Origin: Nigrospora sphaerica
Lineage: Eukaryota > Ascomycota > Sordariomycetes > Amphisphaeriales > Apiosporaceae
Assembly: GCA_018287875.1 (NCBI GenBank)
Contig: JAGVVL010000009.1
Coordinates: 1,426,001 to 1,490,000 of the forward strand
Length of the DNA: 64,000 bases
Direction: 5' to 3'
The notes beneath the pieces are model-generated. The model worked only from the letters and a program-made list of their open reading frames with translations. It searched no databases and had not been told where the DNA came from. The position numbers were made by a program, and so were the translations under genes. Of this stretch, positions 10,264-21,500 are shown one piece after another. The stretch's first letter is position 1. Each line of letters starts with the position of its first letter.

Positions 10264-13200
10264 TTCGCTGGTTCTCGAGAAGAGTGATATTGTCACGGGT
10301 GGGAGCTAAGTAGGGGTTAGTCGCAGTAGTGGCAGAACCCCAGCGCGGTTGTAGTTTTGAGGGCAGCAGGGGCAGGGGCAGAGACAGTCACAAAGGAGAT
10401 GTGTGGAAGGCAATAGTATAGAGAGCACTCGGTTTCTAACTCCGACTCAAGAGACTTTTGTCATCAGTCTCTGGCACGGGAACAGAAAAAGAGCAGACGG
10501 AAACAAGGCAGAAGTGATTGGATGTCTGGACGAAGGAATGGAAAGCATGCTGCCATTGGAGGAGGGATATGGAAGAGAAGCAGGAGAGAGCGCCCGCGGT
10601 TCCGCAGTCGAAGGAGAAGTAACTCAAGCAGACCTACCTTCAGCAGTGGAAAAAGGCGCTGGTTTTGTCGTGGATGGTGTTGGAGGTGGACGGGATAACA
10701 CGAGCTGGTACCTAGTCTTGTTAGAAGATGTAAGACAGATGTACGGTCGTAAAAATAGCAGGCGAAGGCCAAGGAGACGGAAGACCGTGGCAACGACTAA
10801 AGGGCAGGGCCAAGAACAAAGCGGAGAGGAGGCAAGTGAATACGAGTGTAGAGTGAGGAGGAAAGCCGGCCAAGGCATGCGAATAACAAGACAATGGCGA
10901 TAAAGTGTGGTCTCAGAGGAGGTGGGAGGAGGATAGTCCCCAAACAGAAGAAAGCACGGGCTTGTGATGAAGGGTCGATCCACCAAACGGATCCAGGAGT
11001 GGAACTTCCCGGTACCTTGGGAGCTTCCCAGACAGAAATTTAGCAGGGCAGAAGCAGAGGCAGGAATCAAAGTGGATAGCTGTGTCGTAGTGGTCGGTGC
11101 TGATTTGTGCCAGGGCAAGGCAATGTGTAGAGTGGAGATATCGCACCTTTCTGATGGGTGTTGGAGGGATGGAAGGAGGAGGCAGGTACGAGGCAGATTC
11201 ACAGCTCCTGGAGTCTTCAAACTGACCTGTTTTTGCGGTTTGGGGACGTGATGGAGTGCAAGAGGGTGTCGAAAGACCGTAGTCCAGAGCTCAACCGAGG
11301 TAGAGGGTGATGGAGGAGAATAGGGGAGAGAGGGTGCGACAGAGCTTTGGAAGCGTGGTATGTCTTATAGCAAAAGATGGAGAAGGAGAAGAGTAGATCC
11401 CCAGTGCCTATGGGAGATGGACAGGTTAAACAAAAGTAAACGGGGATGGGCAAGGGAAAGTATTGTATCTCTAGCTGATGGAATTGTATTTGGGAAACAA
11501 ATTACTGCACCACGTTGCGTATGAGGAATCTGCAACTAGAAGGTGCCGATAGCGGCACCTCATGCGAATGTATGCCGGACTGTGTGACTCTGGAATTGGA
11601 GCAGGACAGTTTTCGGGATTTCGTAGCAAGGACGCAGTTTGGATGCCAGAGTGAAGTTTGCGTCGTCAAGGAAAGAATAGTATTACCTCGAATCTGGCCG
11701 TGGGAGCTGGGATCTAAACAGAAGTTAATCCTCAGAGTACAGATGCTTATTTTCCTCTTCAACCCCTTTTGGTTTGGAGATGCCCCTTCGACGAGCAGAT
11801 GCTGTAGGGTCTGGGCCGGATGGGCGCAAGGGATAGTTGGTAGAATGGACTGTACATACCAGGACCATACGTTGTACGGCTTACTTAAGTTCAAAAGAAG
11901 ATATTCCAGTGGTTCATATACAAGAGGTGGTTCCCGTGGCAAAAACTTAGTTGCGCTGGTCGAGTTCGTATGGAAAATTAGCTGGCTTTGGGTGTGTGGC
12001 TGATTTGATTTTTCCCTACCTTCGAGCCGGAGGGCAATAGTTTACTATTTTCCACTCCGTCCCATTAATGACGAATAATTATCGCGTTATTTGTTTCCCG
12101 GTAAGTACCAAGCACCATTCTTGGTGAACTACGGGCTGTTTGTAAAAACAGCTCGAGAACATCGAATACGAGGAGCCCGTCAGGTGGAGGACCGCCCCTT
12201 TGACCGTCCCGCGTCCAATGCTTCCCGTCGAAAACAACAGGATGACAGAAAAATTCAGCAAGGATGCCACAGTACGACGAAATGGAAGGGTTCTATGGTT
12301 TTATAGATATACTAGAACGTGGCGGCGAGATGTTAGCGTATAATTAACTGTCTGGGCGAGTAGATAAACGGTACTGCTCGGCCCCGAGGGTGAATCACTA
12401 GGGCAACCCCTTTCGACATCTGGATCCCGTTTTCGCGTAATGAGAACTAGCGTAAAGAGCCACTGGAAAACACCAACACCATGGCACATCTCACAGCCAA
12501 GTGGGAATGTTAATCGTCAGTCCGCGTGGTGTTGGCCCTGGGGGTTGGCAACACTCCAGGTTCAAGCCCTGACTAACACCATCCACCATCAGCCCCTACG
12601 CCTGCTCCCTGGTGCACTTTGCTGCGTCACCATCTACCGACATGGAAAGTATCAGGATCGGCCGACCTGCATGGAGGTAGTTGAGCTGACCACTATCTCC
12701 ATCGACCAAGGGAGCACGCGAATCAACGACCCCAACAGAGCAACGAGATGTCCACGTTGATTACCACCTCCCAACCTGCTTTGGTGGTTCTTGACTTATG
12801 TAATCATCCTCAACCCTTCTCGGGCATCAAACATGCAAAGAAGGCAGGAGCCACGGAGACTTCAGCATCAACATCAAGTGTCAACATCGAGTGCAAGCAT
12901 CCATCCTTCCACTACGGAGCTTCGCCAACACTTATACACAGTCAACCATAACGCTTCCAGCACTCCGAAAAATGTGCCTCAACTCCTTTTCCATCGCGTG
13001 AAGCTACCCAATTTACCCCGGGACAGTTGCTGGAAGGAAATTTCGAGTGCTGATGGGTCATCAGTGCAGTGCAATCTGTTACTGCTTCCAGTACTGGCTT
13101 TCTCCTTGGGATTTTGCTGGCCAATCACTCGGCATACGGTTCTGCAAAGCCACGAAAACATGACCAAGAACGCCTAAGATTAGGACTTTAAACTTTGCTA

Positions 13201-14568
13201 ACCCTGGATTCCAGACAGAAACACCGTACATTGTGAAGAACGGCGAAAAAGGTGTCCAAATCGTCACCAGCATGTGCTGTCTGCTTCTTGCTGATGCGGA
13301 TCGCGGCACCGTATTCTCCCCGGCCCGTAACTTTATCTCCAGAAAAACCCGTACCGCCGTTCCTATCATGAATGTTCAATAACCTAGATGCAAACGCTGC
13401 AGGCAAAGGCAGCAACGACCGATTACCTCCAGAATAGCCAAAGGACCGAATACTTCGCAAGTCAAATGAACGACTCGACCTCAAAAGGAGACAGGCCAAG
13501 AACGGAGAACAACTCAAAGATAGATAACAATTTGGGGCACCAAAGTTTGGTGTTTGGATAGTCGAGACGTTTGTCTGTCAGTCCCGACGGAACACAAGGG
13601 TTGGCAGCAAAACAACAGAACCGGAAGAAGATTCCAACCGCGAGGTCCCGACCATACTTTTCTCAGAAATATACCAGCCGGGAAATGAACATGGGGTCTT
13701 TTAAGTTGGAAAACACAAGGAAGCTGATCTACAATGAAGTTACAATTGTAGGTACTGGATATGGGTACAGGAGGTTGGCCCCCTTTTCGATCACTCCTTC
13801 CCTTTCCACCGCTCCTTTCGACTCCATGTCGGCCATCAGGTATTTCCTACGACCTCTAAACCGTCACCGCAGTGAGGCATGATCAAGGACGAACCTGGTT
13901 TACTGACAGCCACCTCTCCTGGTCATCTGTGACCTGACCGCTGGCCAGTTACGCCAAATCCCCTGGCCGGTTCCTGGAGGGAGAATGGCCTGTCTGAGTA
14001 CCGTGGAAAGATAATACGACAATACCAATCGTCATCACCGCCGAAATATACTTCAATTGAAGATCAGGGTGGCTTCTATCCGCAAATATCGGCAGACAAG
14101 ATGCCCGGTGACCGCGTTTCCATTACTGCGGACCAACCGGAACGACCGCAAGTCATTGGCAAGGAGAATTAATGATACTTGTCACTTTGCCACGATCTCT
14201 TGCCAACATGACCCCGGGCTGCATGTGCGATTCGCTTTCCAGGCAGGGATATCACAAGGAGAGGGGGCTGTGGCTTGTGACTGGGTCCGAAGATACACAG
14301 CCATGAAGCACTACAAGCCGAATGTCGCCAAGTCTCTGGCCGCCGGCCTTCGAAACGGTGCCGTTCGAGAAGCGGTCAAGGTCCTAGGCGAAAACATGAG
14401 GCTGCAACTGCGACGGACGATATAGACAGGGACGGACACCCGTGCCGTCTATGGCCCGAGCATGATGCCATCGCGCATCACACAGGCTACACGCACCCGA
14501 GTCATGGCTGCCAAGCGGGCGCCCCGGTCATCCAGCAGCGCCATGCCAGCGGGAACCAACGACCAAGG
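10264..14568. other. Gene-free stretch upstream of the F-box-like gene
   Basis: About 4.3 kb with no recognisable gene. The part at 10,380-11,460 is purine-rich on the plus strand, as expected of a pyrimidine-rich promoter and leader for the minus-strand F-box-like gene. The part at 11,460-14,050 is visibly more AT-rich than the coding regions. Open frames of up to about 200 codons occur but show no domains. Confidence 0.5.
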
Positions 14569-14666
14569 CAGGGGGTAGCAGAAGAAGTGACTCAATTTAA
14601 AAGGGTAACTGGCTCAGCACACTAAGAACACCCTTTTAGTTGAGTCACTTCTTCTGCTACCCCCTG
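14569..14666. repeat. Near-perfect 37-38 bp inverted repeat with 23-nt spacer
   Basis: The left arm (14569-14606) and right arm (14630-14666) are reverse complements apart from one substitution and a one-base length difference between the CTCAA and AAAAGGG blocks. The pairing is clean over the outer block CAGGGGGTAGCAGAAGAAG. Transcribed, it would form a long hairpin with a 23-nt loop. It lies in a gene-free region and no coding sequence explains it. It could be a foldback or MITE-like element, or a small-RNA hairpin precursor. Confidence 0.9.
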
Positions 14667-14990
14667 GCGAGGCACAGTGGAGGCGGGGTGGGCGTGATGT
14701 GCCCGTCCCGTCTGGGGAGAGGGGTGCAAATAGCGTGCGGGCATCCGCGACAGGCGATGCAGCGTTTCCCCCCTCTCCCCCCAGATCACGCAGGCCGGGA
14801 AGGGACGGCACACGCACGACGACGACAGCCAGCAGCAGTACAGACAGGATGGGGCAACCCAGCTCAGTAAATACGACTGCCGCCGACCTAAACCGGTTCT
14901 AGACAAGATCCTGCCGATTAGGGGCGGAGGATCCGACTTGCGGCTAGGCGAGGGAGACTACGAGGGCATGGGATGCTACCCTACCTACGT

Positions 14991-15032
14991 AGACACACAT
15001 ACACACATACGCACGCACACGCGCACGCACAT
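14991..15032. repeat. CA/CG-rich dinucleotide tract
   Basis: Imperfect alternating purine-pyrimidine run of ACACAC and ACGCACGC units, a type able to adopt Z-DNA. No gene is nearby. Confidence 0.85.
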
Positions 15033-15990
15033 GTCACTTACACGCCCATCGCCGCCCTCTGTTGGAAACGGCTGCCGGGGAAATACCGACCGGTGGACAA
15101 GACCAGAATAACCACAGGTTGCATACGGAACCAGATGATGGAAGAGCCGGAGGGGGGAATGTAAGAGAAAGAGAGAGATGATAGGGTGCACCACTACTGC
15201 AGCCAATCCTTCTCGTCTTGCCCGCCCCCCTCCTGTGTGATCATCAGCAAATGCCGCCATGAGGGGAAGGCAGACAGGCGAGGCGGAAGACAACAGCCCC
15301 CGCCGATCCTATCTAATCAAGCACGGCCCGCGTCCGGCCATCGGCGTGGCGGCCAGCCAATGAGTGGAGCCCGGAGGAGGCGTAAGAGGAAAGAGAAAGG
15401 AAAGGAAAGAGGCGGAGATATACGGATGGACAGATAGGCTGTAGATGGATGCTTGATGGGTACAGGCCAACAAAGGATGAAGGGGCCGGGGAGATGGGAC
15501 GTGAGGTTGACGGGGACCGACGAAGCGCCCGACTACTTTGCATGTTCCCCTCCTCAGCTCTCGGCATGGGAGCGAAGGGAAGCGACCCCAGCCATGCATA
15601 GCTGCTTGGCAGCGACTGGTACCAAGAAGTGCGTAGGGGCGTGATGGGCCGGATGCGCCGTCATGGGCACACGCAGATCATCGCACGTAGGCACACACGC
15701 TAGACCGTTCTCTTTCGCGAGAGTCGCGGAGGGCAGGGTCACGCCAGCAACAGGTGCAACTTACCACGAGCGAGGAAGCACGACGAACGAGGAACCGGGG
15801 AAGGGGGTGTCGACTTTGTGTCATGCGACCCCGGCACGCCATGAGGAGGTGCGGGTGGTGGTATTTGGGTATTTACCTATTTTTCTGACTACCTGGCTCG
15901 CACCGACCGACGACGATTGGGGGGTGGACTGGGTTTGGAGAAATACGTACAGAATAGTTGGGTCGAGCTCGGGGAAAGATGGAGGGGTGG

Positions 15991-16016
15991 ACGACGACGA
16001 CGACGACGACGAAGAA
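15991..16016. repeat. ACG trinucleotide run
   Basis: About eight ACG units ending in GAAGAAG. It is in noncoding sequence as far as I can tell. Confidence 0.85.
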
Positions 16017-16098
16017 GCCGAGATGGCTCGACATTGGTTCGTCTGTTATCAGCTCGCACGCCTCTTCACTCTCTACGAACGACACCCACACAGTGCGT

Positions 16099-16135
16099 TC
16101 ACACACACACACCCCCATACGCACACACACACACG
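16099..16135. repeat. CA dinucleotide tract
   Basis: Two CA runs separated by CCCCATACG. Simple-sequence repeat in a gene-free region. Confidence 0.85.
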
Positions 16136-18518
16136 AGCCTTTGTCCAGTGTGACGAATGCACGTCAAGGGAAGGAGGGGGGTGGGGTAGTACTAGAGAGG
16201 GCACGTAGCGCGCGATACAAACTGTGCCGGCCGGGGGTAAAAGATAATAGCCAAAGACGGACAAGAGATACGGACGAGGTTACAAGCGGGACCGGCGGGC
16301 ATGGCAGGTACTACTGGTTACAGTCATATCTGGATAGATAGATGGGAAGTTTAGAAACAGATGCAGAGAGGCCACGAGAACTGGACTTGCGCAGCCAGCC
16401 CGTGGTCGAGCGTATGGGCGCCGAAACGAACAAGTCACAGGGCGAACAGCTACAACCAACCGCTTTTCCGATGCAGGGTAGTCCTGGGGGAGAAATCCAA
16501 CATGGAGAGAAAACGGTCTTCTTGGGGATCTGATCGGCTCAGGTGCGCGCGTGCCATTTGGGGCCGAAAAAGAGGGTATCCATCCTGCCTGTCGTCAGTT
16601 TCCCCCTCCCCCGCCTCGCCGGTCCCCCTCCAAGACGGCACCGATCGAGGTTGGGAAGAGGGGGGGTGTGAAGGGTCCAAATGCAAAGATACTAGGTAGA
16701 GGATCATCGCGCGCCATTCCCCCATTCCGTCACTTTCCCACTCACGCATACGGACGGGGGGGACGGGGTGCGGGTGGTCCCCCGGCCCAGGAAAACGCAT
16801 GCGACACATGACGCCGACCGGAAAAAAAAGGAGGGTAGTGAGAAGACCATGAAACCAAAAAGCATGGCACCCTCCCATTCAGGAAGGGAGGGGGTGGGGA
16901 CGACGACGCCAACAAGAGTTCGGGAAAAGAGGACACCGAAAACAGAAAGAAAAATACGAACAGGCCGAGGGCCGGGATGGGCTTGACGGTTGGAAGGGAA
17001 GGAGGGGAGAGGAGAAGGCGGCTGCGCGGGCGTTGCGCGTACGCGCGCGATCGACGGGGGCCAAGAAGCCACGGGGTCACGTAGGGGAGGTGGTAGATGG
17101 CATGAAATACGGGGGCGGAACCGGAACTACGACGGCGCAGGGTCGTGATGTACAGGCCGGGGCCGGCGAAGGCCGAAGACCGAACAAAAACCGCCCAAGC
17201 GACCAAGGCAGAAACGCAACAACGAGACCGGGGGGGTCCCTTGGGGCTGCGCCGGCCGGCCGGCTCGTCGTCGCCGATGCGCGCGCACCTGACGCGAAAA
17301 CATGAGGCGGCCGGCCAGATAGGGTGGGATAGAGAGGGCACACCAAGATTTGGACGAAAACCCAAGATGGCAAGGGAAAGGAGGGGGGGTGTGGATGGGA
17401 CCCCGGGCAACTCGAGTTGGTCACAGCACCCCCCCTCTTACCAGATAATACGACGGCAGCCCGGGTTGGGCGGGTGAACCCATCTTGAGGTCCGAATCGC
17501 ATGACCATGAGGCGAGTGCGTACCGGGCAAAGCGGGGACCATTTTGTTTCTCCCTCTCGCCCTCCTTCTTCCCTCCAGCTCTGCAGCAGCCAGGCTGTTA
17601 CTGGATGGTCCCGGCACGTCTTGGGGCATGCCCTATTTGCCCCTGAACCTTGCCGAACAACAAGTTGGATACCGTATTCCTCCCGTCCACATGCAAAATT
17701 TAGTAGCAATCCCTGGGTAAGGCTGAGACGTGAGTGGGTAGGCCGCTCTGGTTTGTTGAGTCAAGCGGCAAGAGGGGCCCAGACCGAGCCAATACGTAAA
17801 CAGTCCTGCGTTGCCACAGATGGATAATGTGTGCCGCTGCTGGCCTGGCCTCCTGGCATCCATGCCTGGATCCATTTCCCCCCTCCCACCGCCGCCCACG
17901 AGGGGCAGCTGTCGTGGCCTCGACAGCAGGGACAGAAACACTCGTGAGGGGCTGTAGGCGCGTGGGCGCCATGATTTTGGCGGCCGCTCCTTGGCCATTC
18001 CCTGCTGCGTCTTGCCATGCTCCCCAGTATGCATCAGCCCGAAAGCGCCAGCTGCGAGGACAAGACGCTTGAAACAGCTTCTCCAAACCCAACTGCCAGA
18101 AAACCAAGCTCCCGCCCGACTCCAGAAGTGGGTCTGCCTTGGGCCTGCCAAGGACGCTCCCTTCCCCACCTGTCCATGAGCCACTATACGATGGTTTCGA
18201 GTCAAATTGAGTCATCTGATCCGTGCGTCTCAGATCAGTCTGCTGTCAGGCCTGCAGACGAACCGCGCTCGTTGGAAGGGCCGCCCAGGTACCCTACTGG
18301 CATCGCCTCGGCTCGGGGGCGGCGGCGCGTCGGTCGTCGAAACCCCCCCCGCCAGATAAGCTGGTCTGGAGGCTAGCCTTGGGCTTGGACGGGAAAGCGA
18401 TGCCCGCATCTATGGCCTTTGTCTCCGTGCTGTGGTTATCGATCCCCGCGAATGATGTCAGACGGCCTGAGAGCAGCTGAGCCCAAGCTGATGCGCCGCC
18501 AGTAAGGCTCAAGTATAG

Positions 18519-18551
18519 CCCCCCCCCAAGTCGGGGGGGGGGGGGGGGGGG
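18519..18551. repeat. C9 / G19 homopolymer hairpin
   Basis: Nine C, a five-base spacer (AAGTC), then nineteen G. The C and G runs can pair, and the G run alone could form a G-quadruplex. A similar arrangement recurs at 28021-28042. Confidence 0.85.
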
Positions 18552-21500
18552 CAGACTCGTAGGCGCTATATTCCACCCCAGGCACACCCATGGGTACGAG
18601 ATGGCTACACAGGGACTCACACACTTCGGTCCGGCATGGTTCGACCTTCCGGGGCGCCAGACAGACGAAGCATCCAGAGCGTCATGCAAACGCAGAATAA
18701 CAGACGAGAACAGCCCCTGCTGCGAAGCCAAACGCTGCCCGCAGCAGTCTCGGAAACCACATGCCGCCCAGCGGCTTCTGCGTCATGGGTAGAACGTTGA
18801 ATTGCAACTTGGCCAGCCGTGCCAAGCAGAGGGCTTAGTGGAGGCTGTCATGCCTCCAATCCGGCGGCATCGTCAGAAGCACAAGACCCCCTCTTGGAAC
18901 CAGCGCCACGCAAGCCGGGCGTATCGTAGTCATTAGGCGACGAGCTAGCAGCCGCCTGCCCGTCCGGTTGTGCGCAATCTCCACGCAAAAGCGACCAAGA
19001 AAAGGAGCGGCCGCATGACATGTACCCCCACGGCCGTCCTGGTTAGACCCATGCAAGTGCAGCACCATCCTTCGCAACTCTTCACTTTCCTATACCCGCG
19101 AAGATGCCCTGCTGTTCTTGCAACTCGTCGCACAGATCATCAGTGGTCGGCCAGGGGCCGGAACTCGTCAGTGACAGCGCGAACCCCGTCCCCAGGTTGT
19201 TTGTTTAGTCTCACGGGTCAGATGGGGATTCGTAACCCGAGCGTGCCTGTCACCGTCAGCAACTGTCACAGCCCGCCCACGTTAAAGGCGGCATTCCAGA
19301 TCAGTCTACTCCCTGGTCGCGTGATGCAAGCCGCATCACGCGAGCTTCCAAGCCGTTGGTGCCGGGCTCCTGGTACTTGGCAGCCTGACTGGACAGTTGA
19401 ACGTGGGCTGGATTACGGGGAAAACGAAAAAAAAACGAAAAAAAAAAACAAGGTAGATGCACAGGAAGGCAGGTCAGATGCAGGTCGGTGGCTTTCGGGG
19501 TACCGACGAGCAAGGTATCACTAACTTGCCGCCGACCAAAACGGCCAAAGCGCCGGCTCCGGTAGGGATGCCCTCCTAGCAGTGGATAATAATATACCTG
19601 CCTGTTTGCCCGTACGGCGAGGCGGCTGGGCTGCTGAAGAAGTGGCCGGAATGGCCGCCCGCGGGGTGAGCGCAGCGAGGCAACCCGCCAAAACGCTGAC
19701 CGAGAGGGCTCATGGAGGGGTAGAAGCTGGGCGACCAGCAGATCCGATGTCGATCCTGTCATGTGCAAGGGCGCGGTTGTCTCTGCCCCTCCGTACCCTC
19801 CCAAAGCGGCCGCCGCCCGTTGCACAGAAGCCAGGGCGAGTTTGGTTGGGCCTGTTGTAGGGATTGCCCTCCGCGGATCGTCCCACGAGACCCAGAGCAA
19901 GAAGCACATGGCAAGGCAATTGACAGCGAGCCGCTGGATCAACATGGGGCGAGTTCCGGTCGCGAATGGCTGCTTGCATTCGCATGGACGGGAGGGCGTG
20001 GCGGCTTTTCCGCAGACGTTGCTTGCATGTTCCAGTGCCTGGCAGCCTGGAAGGGGGGGCCAAGTTCAAGAAGAAGTCAGTAGGTACACAGGTATACTCG
20101 GCGTCGTGTCGAGCCGGTTGTCGCCGGGCCCATCCTTGGTGCACTGAGGCCGCGGGAAGGTTTCCTCGTCGGCGCAGGGCAAAGTCCAGCGTCGTGGGCC
20201 GCCGTTGGTCTGGTTGGATGACAGCACTGCAGCAGCCATTCTAAGCGCTTTCGTGCTTCAAAGCGGTTCCGGCTTGGTGGCCACCCGAAACTGCATGTTC
20301 CAGCCAGGGATGGGGCCGCCTTGGTGTCTTGCCTGAACTTGCGGGCGGCATGTTGGCCCCCGAGAGGAGGTGAGTAATGTGAAAGTTGCCAGACAAACAG
20401 GCGGCCGGGCGGAGATGCAGACAACAACGCTCCTTGCCTAAGGCAGAGGCGTCCTCCGCCCCCATCAAAGCCGGCGCAGAAGGAGAGGCGGCGAAAACGT
20501 CGCCCAGGGGCCGCCAGGGGGCTGACAACTGGCCGACCGCGATTATTTTACCCATAGGAAGGTTTGGACTGGCGCCGCCGACAGCGAGGCTGCCGTATCC
20601 AGAGTTCACTTGGTACCATTTCCGGCCCACGCGCCTACTCCCTATGCGTGGTGATTTGTAGCGCCCGCAATATGCAGGATCCAGGTTGCGGTTCGACGCG
20701 GTTCATCATGGCCCATGGACCATGTGGATCGGCCACCGGCTCCACAGAATCTCTAGCGAGTGGGCAGGCAATCAAGGCTCGTAGCCCTGGAGCCGCTAAC
20801 CTGGCTGCGGGCGGCCAAGGGGCTGAAACAGTGGGAAGGGGATGGCATCCTCTTCTCATGCCTCTCCCGGCGCTCACCAGGCAGGGCCTGTCCGAGTGTG
20901 CACGATGCGTCGCGTGCGCCATGGCAGGCAGCACACCTGGTTGGGACCAGGCGTGCATCGCGTTGCAGCGCCTTGCCGGTCTCCGTGTTCAGGTTGGGGA
21001 ATTGGTGTGATGCGTCCAGCGCATCCCAATGTGTTTCGACCCCAGCTTGCGTGGTGGGTGGGCGCGTGTGTGTATGTGCTTGCGTCTTTGCGGCGGAAAT
21101 TCGTCCCTGGGCTTGGCCGCTGGTATGACAAGGATGCTGTGGAATATTTCGAGCGGCTAGTTCCCGGTTGGACCCTCGAAGAGTGTCGGTGGGTTCAGGA
21201 ATGATATATCGAGATCCACCTTCTGGAAAAGCGCCTCTCATGCGATTTCCAGGGCCGAATCCAAAGAAAGGCCCGTCCCAGAGCCCGAGCTGCCAGGACC
21301 AGAGCCAAGAGCCCCCCGAAGCCGAAGCCCGGCCCTCATCTCTGCCCTGTCGCCGACATTGGGTCGGCGGCAGGGAAGGGGTGGTATTAATTGTGTGGCA
21401 TGTCAAATAGGCGAGGGGAACAAGAGAGCACCCAAGGCTGGCCCAAAGTTTGTTGTCGGCTTGCGACGTGCCGTGATGCGGAAGGAAAGAGGGATGGACT

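Larger units (their letters stand above)
14667..18518. other. Gene-free stretch with simple repeats
   Basis: No recognisable gene. It holds CA-rich tracts (14991-15032 and 16099-16135), an ACG triplet run (15991-16016) and many short G or C homopolymers. Long open frames on both strands follow the low-complexity composition rather than any domain. Confidence 0.5.

Noticed and set aside
10403..11220. Open frames of 166 (plus) and 198 (minus) codons
   Set aside because: They overlap on opposite strands, reflect purine-rich composition and lack any domain; the region fits the leader/promoter of the F-box-like gene.
12528..12580. Seven-base acceptor-like pairing (GGTGTTG with TAACACC) enclosing a T-arm-like AGGTTCAAGCCCT
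   Set aside because: Only 53 nt in total, with no room for D and anticodon arms; probably chance.
14057..14425. A 122-codon plus-strand frame with basic residues
   Set aside because: No recognisable domain and no supporting splice or promoter signals; kept as unassigned.
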